DNA of 9,454 bases from Leptospiraceae bacterium. Its GTDB lineage: Bacteria; Spirochaetota; Leptospiria; Leptospirales; Leptonemataceae. The stretch is taken from assembly GCA_020440935.1 (NCBI GenBank), contig JAGRNC010000080.1:1-9454 (forward strand), written 5' to 3'. Below are positions 4,867 through 9,454 of the stretch, piece by piece. Below the pieces are notes generated by a model. The model was not told the origin of the DNA, did not search any database, and saw only the letters and a program-made list of their open reading frames with translations. A program made the position numbers and the translations under genes. Within the stretch, counting starts at the first letter, position 1. Each line of letters starts with the position of its first letter.

Positions 4867-7800
4867 ATGGCGGATCGTTATACCGAGTTATTTCTAGATG
4901 AGGCCTCGGAGCATATCGAGGACCTCAATCAAAACCTTCTCCGCCTGGAGCGCGATGGATACGATACAGAGACGATCAATGAAATCTTTCGATCGGCCCA
5001 TACGCTAAAATCCAGCGCTGCCTTTGTGGGATTGGATTCGTTGTCCAATCTGGCGCACCACATGGAAGACCTCTTCCAGAATGTAAAAGACAATGCAATC
5101 AATGTAACTACCGACGTTGTAAACCTGTTCTTTCGATGTCTTGATCGAATCAAGGCAGCTGTGGCGGTGGTAGCCGACGGCGGAAAGCCCGATGATTCCT
5201 TTGAGGATCTAATCAAAGAACTGGCGGCGCACGTTCAGACCGAAACGTCGGGCTCGGGGGGCACTACATCGCAGCCGGCCCAGACTCAGACAGAATCAGC
5301 GGGCGCGGAAACGTCCGCTTCGCAAACGGGCACGGCCCCCAGAGAGGGCGATCACTTTATCGATCTAGGCGAAGAGGAATTGCTGCAGCTGGCGGAGAAA
5401 GCTGGCAAGCTGCCCGTCTTTGACGGTCATGTGATTCTCGATCCAGAAGCGCCCATGCGTAACATGCGCCTGCTTTTGCTGCTGATGAATCTGCGAAAGA
5501 TCGGCGTTGTGTACCGCACAAATCCGCCCGAATCCGATCTTGAATCCGGCGTTTACGAAGGCCATACGATGGACTTCCTGTTCTATGGCGATGCGAAGCG
5601 GGAAACCTTGCTTAAAGTCAGCCAGGTGGACATGGTGGAAGAGGTCTATCTAAACGAAAAGCAGATGCCCCGGCGAGGCGGCGAAAAAGAGATGCAGCAG
5701 TCTCGGGCCAGCCAGAGCATTAGCACCGATGAAACACATATTAAAACCAGAAACATCAAAGTCTCTTCCGAAAAGATTGATTATCTACTGAACAGCGTCG
5801 GCGAACTGGTTATTACAAATTCGGGCCTGCAAAAAATATACGAAGATCTAAGCGAGGAGTTTGGCGAGTCCCATTCTCTCGGCGAATTAAAAAGTAAAAT
5901 TGATCAAGCCGCTCGTATTGCGCGCGATCTACAATCTGGAATCATGAAAACGCGAATGATTCCGGTGGGCCTGGCATTTCACCGATTTCCTCGGCCGGTG
6001 CGCGATCTTGCATTGAATCTCGGAAAGGAAGTAGATCTAGTCTTTCAGGGCGAAGATACAGAACTCGACAAGAATATCATCGATGCGATCAACGATCCGC
6101 TGCTGCATTTGCTACGCAACGCTCTGGACCATGGCATCGAAAGGCCCGAAGAGCGCCTGGAAAAAGGGAAGGAGCGTACCGCAACTTTACTGCTCAATGC
6201 CTTTCAAAGCGGAAACAACATCTATGTGGAGATTAAAGACGACGGTCGCGGATTAAACAGACGAGCCATAGCCGAAAAGGCCGTGGGCCTGGGGCTGGTG
6301 GACAGCACCGATTCCATGAGCGACGAGGAAGTTTACAATCTCATATTCCAACCCGGATTCTCCACCGCCAAAGAAGTGACCGATTTATCGGGTCGAGGCG
6401 TGGGCATGAATGTAGTCCGCAAGATGGTGCAGGAATTCAAGGGAAGCATACAGGTGCAGAATAATCCCGGGGCAGGGTGCAGCTTTATTCTTTCCTTTCC
6501 ACTCACTCTGGCTATTATCAGCGCCATTCTGGTGCGTATACGCGGAGAAGAGTACGCATTTCCGCTCTCCGATGTTGTGGAGACTATTCGTCTCACACAG
6601 TCCGATATTACCACGCTGCAGGGCAAAGACATCATCAATCTACGTGGCGAAATCCTACCCGTATTTCGTCTGCGCGAACTCATGGGCCTTCCGCTGGATG
6701 GGCAGGAAGAAGAAGAGTTTCCCGTGGTCATCGCAAGTGTGGCCGGCCGTAAGGTGGGCTACATTGTCGACGGCATGGCCGGAAAAAAAGAAATCGTAAT
6801 CAAAAGTCTGGAGCAAAACTACCGCAGCATTCGCGGGCTCATCGGCGCCTGTCTGATGGGCGACGGCTCCATCGTTATGGTGCTCGATGTGCATGGTCTG
6901 CTGGATCTGGCCACTCGTATAGCCAGCCGTCGTAGAGCCGTAGAAGAAGCCGGGGAAGCTGCCTTTGAAGCTGTGATCGCCACAGATGGATACAATGAAA
7001 AGGTGCAGCAGATTGCCTGGTCGGGTCGACGAAGACGCTCCAATCGCCAGGAGTCGGCCCAGGAAGACGCCGAAGAATCGGAAGCACAGGAACCGGCCCT
7101 GGTCGGCGCTGGCCTTTCTCTGGCATCGGGATCGGGTAGCGCCCACACAACAGTGCAGGAGCCTGCACCAATGACCGGTCGTTCGGTGGATTCTTCCTCT
7201 ACATCCGATATTTCTAGCTCATCGCTGTCCCGCGAAGGAACCAACGCTGGTTCCACGGCGAATTATACATCCGGCCCCGTTTCCCCGCATGCGGAAGGGC
7301 CGACCGCTGATTCGCAACAAATCGGGTTCGAAAGTACTTCCGACGACAACTCGGATTCCAGTGGCGATTCGGCCGGCGTATCGCGAGCTCTGGAAGAGTT
7401 TGAAAAAGAAAAAGCCGAACGAATCCGCTCTGCCCGCGAAATCTACGGAGGTAAAGAGCTACATGGCCGGGACCTCTCCGAGGCAGAATACAATAAGCTG
7501 TACTCCGTAATCAATACAGGCATGATCAATGCCGGCCTGGTATTGTCGCAGCTGCTGGGCGTGACGGTGGAAGTGGCCGTCCCGGAGTTCACCACAGTGG
7601 ACTATTCCGATCTTTCCCGCTATGTTCCGGGCGAAAAGTTGATCTCGGTGGCGCTGGAAACGGAAGGGGACTTCTTTGCCGTTCTACTATTAGTATTTGA
7701 TGAGACTACAGGTTATGAAGCTGCGGGCGAGCTAATGGGCCTGCCCGAGCAAGATCGTCGTCAGGGATCTATGTCTGCCGAGGATGTTCAGTCCGTGCTC

Positions 7801-8073
7801 TGTGAGCTTACCAATATCGTGGGCGCCAGTATTCTCAATGAATTGGCGAATAAGACTGGTCTTGCCATTACGCCAACGGTGCCCGAATTCATGATGGGAA
7901 ACGTGGATGATCTGCTGTCATCGATTCAATCGAAAAGCCATCCAGAGCTGGATTCTCGATTGATCTACATATCTACGGATTTCTTCCGCGAAGATACCGA
8001 GTTACTGGGCCGATTGTTCATGCTTCCGTCGCGTCCAAACCTGGTTGATCTTGTTTCTCGCCTACCAGGATAG
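4867..8073 (+). CDS. cheA: Chemotaxis histidine kinase CheA fused to a CheC-like phosphatase domain
   Basis: The protein has 1068 residues, while CheA is usually about 650-750. Domains in order: P1/Hpt (1-125) with phospho-acceptor His45 in SAHTLKSSAAF; acidic/Ser-Thr linker; P2 CheY-binding domain (about 165-265); P3 dimerisation (about 296-370). P4 is the kinase, with N box HLLRNALDHGIE (Asn418), G1 DDGRG (458-462), F box FQPGFSTA (494-501) and G2 GRGVGM (509-514). P5 is CheW-like (about 548-685). A Ser/Glu/Gly-rich linker (about 690-840) and a short charged helix follow, then a CheC-family domain (about 870-1060). The second half of that domain keeps the full active-site pattern Ser976-x3-Glu980-x2-Asn983-x22-Pro1006. 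In the first half Asn883 and Pro906 are spaced correctly, but the Glu is Ser880 and the Asp/Ser is Asn876. No stop or frame break interrupts the fusion. The gene starts 1 base after cheW, so coupling is likely. Kinase activity is confidently predicted; CheY-P phosphatase activity is inferred. Confidence 0.97.
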   Translation: MADRYTELFLDEASEHIEDLNQNLLRLERDGYDTETINEIFRSAHTLKSSAAFVGLDSLSNLAHHMEDLFQNVKDNAINVTTDVVNLFFRCLDRIKAAVAVVADGGKPDDSFEDLIKELAAHVQTETSGSGGTTSQPAQTQTESAGAETSASQTGTAPREGDHFIDLGEEELLQLAEKAGKLPVFDGHVILDPEAPMRNMRLLLLLMNLRKIGVVYRTNPPESDLESGVYEGHTMDFLFYGDAKRETLLKVSQVDMVEEVYLNEKQMPRRGGEKEMQQSRASQSISTDETHIKTRNIKVSSEKIDYLLNSVGELVITNSGLQKIYEDLSEEFGESHSLGELKSKIDQAARIARDLQSGIMKTRMIPVGLAFHRFPRPVRDLALNLGKEVDLVFQGEDTELDKNIIDAINDPLLHLLRNALDHGIERPEERLEKGKERTATLLLNAFQSGNNIYVEIKDDGRGLNRRAIAEKAVGLGLVDSTDSMSDEEVYNLIFQPGFSTAKEVTDLSGRGVGMNVVRKMVQEFKGSIQVQNNPGAGCSFILSFPLTLAIISAILVRIRGEEYAFPLSDVVETIRLTQSDITTLQGKDIINLRGEILPVFRLRELMGLPLDGQEEEEFPVVIASVAGRKVGYIVDGMAGKKEIVIKSLEQNYRSIRGLIGACLMGDGSIVMVLDVHGLLDLATRIASRRRAVEEAGEAAFEAVIATDGYNEKVQQIAWSGRRRRSNRQESAQEDAEESEAQEPALVGAGLSLASGSGSAHTTVQEPAPMTGRSVDSSSTSDISSSSLSREGTNAGSTANYTSGPVSPHAEGPTADSQQIGFESTSDDNSDSSGDSAGVSRALEEFEKEKAERIRSAREIYGGKELHGRDLSEAEYNKLYSVINTGMINAGLVLSQLLGVTVEVAVPEFTTVDYSDLSRYVPGEKLISVALETEGDFFAVLLLVFDETTGYEAAGELMGLPEQDRRQGSMSAEDVQSVLCELTNIVGASILNELANKTGLAITPTVPEFMMGNVDDLLSSIQSKSHPELDSRLIYISTDFFREDTELLGRLFMLPSRPNLVDLVSRLPG

Positions 8074-8076
8074 ATC

Positions 8077-9132
8077 ATGGCCTTTCGCGTATTGATAGTG
8101 GACGACTCTATGCTGGTGCGCCAGATCGTCGGTGACGTTCTCCGTCGCATTCCCGACGTTGAAGTCGTGGGCGAGGCGCGGAACGGTAAGATTGGCCTGG
8201 AATTGCTGGAATCATTAAAGCCCGATCTGGTCATTCTGGATATTGAAATGCCCGTGCTCGATGGCCTGAGCATGCTCGAAGAGAAGCGAAAGCTTGGTAA
8301 TAAAACTCCCGTCATGATGCTTTCGTCGCTCACGCAAGCAGGAGCCCACATTACTATGCAAGCTTTGGAGTCCGGGGCGATGGAATTTGTGCCCAAGCCC
8401 GCAGGCGATACGGGAATACGTCTGGAGGATTTGGAGCATCAGATAGAAACCAAGGTTACCGGTCTGGTGCTTTCGCTTAAAGAGAAAAGCTCGCCTCCAC
8501 CAAAACCCAGCAAAGGTCTGCGCCTTCAGGGCCCGCACAAACTTCGTCTTGCGCTCATCGGCGCCTCCACCGGAGGCCCACAGAGTCTTCAGGAAATTTT
8601 CACACATATTGCTTCGAGCTTTCCATTGCCCATTGTTGTAGTGCAGCATATGCCGCCCATATTCACCGCTGCCTTCGCGCAACGATTGAATCGGGTCAGT
8701 GGGCTCACCGTATTTGAGGCCGAATCCGGCCAGGTGCTGTTACCCGGTCATGCCTACGTGGCGCCAGGCGGGAAACATCTGGATTTTCAGAAGAAAGGTG
8801 ACGCACTGTCGATAATTGTGGACGGGGAATCGCCACCTCTGAATGCCCATCGACCATCGGTGGACTTTACGTTACACAAAGCCATCGACCATCTGGCGGG
8901 CGAGATTCTGGCGGTCATTATGACTGGTATGGGAAGGGATGGGGTGGAAGCGCTGGTCCGGTTACACGAAGCCGGCGGGGTGGTGCTCGCCCAGGACGAA
9001 GCCTCCAGTATCGTATATGGTATGAATCGAAGGGCCATAGAGGCCGGAGCTGTGGACGAAATACTACCTTTGAAGGAATTGGCCGGAAGAATGGTGGAAA
9101 TTTCGGCCAGAATTCAGGGCCGGAGTGCCTGA
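8077..9132 (+). CDS. cheB: Chemotaxis protein-glutamate methylesterase CheB
   Basis: CheB removes methyl groups from (and deamidates) receptor glutamates when phosphorylated by CheA, giving adaptation. The 351-residue product has a receiver domain (1-125) with the acidic pair Asp9-Asp10, phospho-acceptor Asp55 in LDIEMPVLDG, Ser83/Ser84, and Lys107 in PKP. A Ser/Pro-rich linker (about 134-150) leads to the methylesterase domain (about 155-347). The catalytic triad is visible: Ser164 in GASTGG, His191 in VVQHMPP and Asp288 in MTGMGRDGV, almost the same numbers as in E. coli. Length is normal and the protein appears fully active. AGGA at 8067-8070 lies 6 bases before the ATG, and the gene starts 3 bases after the cheA stop. 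No cheR or cheD is adjacent in the window. Confidence 0.97.
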   Translation: MAFRVLIVDDSMLVRQIVGDVLRRIPDVEVVGEARNGKIGLELLESLKPDLVILDIEMPVLDGLSMLEEKRKLGNKTPVMMLSSLTQAGAHITMQALESGAMEFVPKPAGDTGIRLEDLEHQIETKVTGLVLSLKEKSSPPPKPSKGLRLQGPHKLRLALIGASTGGPQSLQEIFTHIASSFPLPIVVVQHMPPIFTAAFAQRLNRVSGLTVFEAESGQVLLPGHAYVAPGGKHLDFQKKGDALSIIVDGESPPLNAHRPSVDFTLHKAIDHLAGEILAVIMTGMGRDGVEALVRLHEAGGVVLAQDEASSIVYGMNRRAIEAGAVDEILPLKELAGRMVEISARIQGRSA

Positions 9133-9138
9133 ACGGTA

Positions 9139-9156
9139 TTTCTCTTTACAGAGAAA
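9139..9156 (+). other. Hairpin in the cheB-cheY gap
   Basis: TTTCTCT (9139-9145), loop TTAC, AGAGAAA (9150-9156) is a perfect 7-bp stem starting 6 bases after the cheB stop. It is AT-rich and has no T-run behind it, so it is not a typical terminator. It may be an mRNA processing or stability element that sets cheY level apart from the upstream genes. The rest of the 70-base gap shows no clear promoter. Confidence 0.35.
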
Positions 9157-9202
9157 AGGAATTGGAACGAGACTACAAAATCATTGCTGCAGTGGGAAAG
9201 AA

Positions 9203-9454
9203 ATGGCGCGAATACTAATCGTTGATGATGCAAAATTTATGCGGACCCTGGTAAAGGACGCATTAACCGCCTCGGGACATGAGATCGTTGGCGAAGCGGA
9301 GAATGGAAACCAGGCGGTCCAGATGTACGGCGAACTCAAGCCGGATCTTGTTACCATGGACATTACCATGCGCGAGAAAGACGGTCTGGAAGCGGCTTCC
9401 GAGATCCTCAAGGCCGACCCTGCGGCGCGGATCATTATGGTAACCGCTCTGGGC
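9203..9454 (+). CDS. cheY: Response regulator CheY, N-terminal part (3' end outside window)
   Basis: CheY is the single-domain response regulator that, phosphorylated by CheA, binds the flagellar motor switch. The window ends after 84 codons in an open frame. The visible receiver features are MARILIVDDAKFMR with acidic pair Asp8-Asp9, phospho-acceptor Asp53 in TMDITMREKDGLEA, and Thr81 in MVTALG (the switch Thr). The conserved Lys and the last helix lie outside. An Arg stands where many CheY proteins have Pro after TM (TMPxMDG). The start ATG is preceded by a purine-rich GGGAAAG (9194-9200). It follows cheB by 70 bases on the same strand, making it the likely substrate of the upstream CheA and target of its fused CheC domain. 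A stand-alone receiver of another pathway cannot be fully excluded without the 3' end. Confidence 0.9.
   Translation, partial: MARILIVDDAKFMRTLVKDALTASGHEIVGEAENGNQAVQMYGELKPDLVTMDITMREKDGLEAASEILKADPAARIIMVTALG

Noticed and set aside
6655..7256. Several overlapping minus-strand frames opposite the CheA P5 and linker region
   Set aside because: They are shadows of the strongly biased codons of the cheA frame, which has clear P5 and linker continuity through the region.
6934..7470. Frameshift or two separate genes (cheA then cheC) instead of a fusion
   Set aside because: The frame is continuous from 4867 to 8073 with no stop, and no start codon with a convincing ribosome binding site stands just before the CheC-like part. 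A real fusion is the simplest reading.

Overview
The window looks like chromosomal housekeeping DNA from a spirochete of the Leptospira/Leptonema/Turneriella group. Two things suggest this. The L20 N-terminus (a short start followed by NGTIHKNRRK) resembles, from memory, leptospiral L20. The base composition is roughly half G+C, which fits Leptonema or Turneriella better than the AT-richer Leptospira. The assignment is an inference without a database search. All genes lie on the + strand and no mobile element, tRNA, rRNA or CRISPR array was found.

Region 1 (1-1887) is a translation block. It holds the 3' end of glyA (serine hydroxymethyltransferase), a 178-base gap with two tandem hairpins and a weak promoter candidate, then infC-rpmI-rplT (IF3, L35, L20), closed by a strong intrinsic terminator at 1857-1887. 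A gene-free leader of about 290 bases follows, with an inverted repeat and a hairpin.

Region 2 (2180-3747) is a probable cell-division pair plus a structured RNA. The first gene encodes a coiled-coil protein with a very acidic tail. That tail carries about seven copies of a short hydrophobic motif flanked by acidic residues. Its stop overlaps the start of a zapA homologue by 4 bases. Between zapA and the next gene, fau, lie about 370 non-coding bases. Part of this stretch can fold into a long rod. In E. coli the 6S RNA gene lies between zapA and fau, so a 6S-like RNA is the leading hypothesis.

Region 3 (3748-9454) is fau (5-formyltetrahydrofolate cyclo-ligase) running directly into a chemotaxis operon: cheW, cheA, cheB and the start of cheY. 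Spacing is -4, +1, +3 and +70 bases. CheA has 1068 residues because, after complete P1-P5 domains and a long low-complexity linker, it carries a C-terminal CheC-family phosphatase-like domain. One CheC active site is intact and the other is degenerate. The kinase that phosphorylates CheY and a likely CheY-P phosphatase are therefore on one polypeptide. This fusion, the 6S-like RNA and the acidic repeat protein beside ZapA are the most interesting items in the window.
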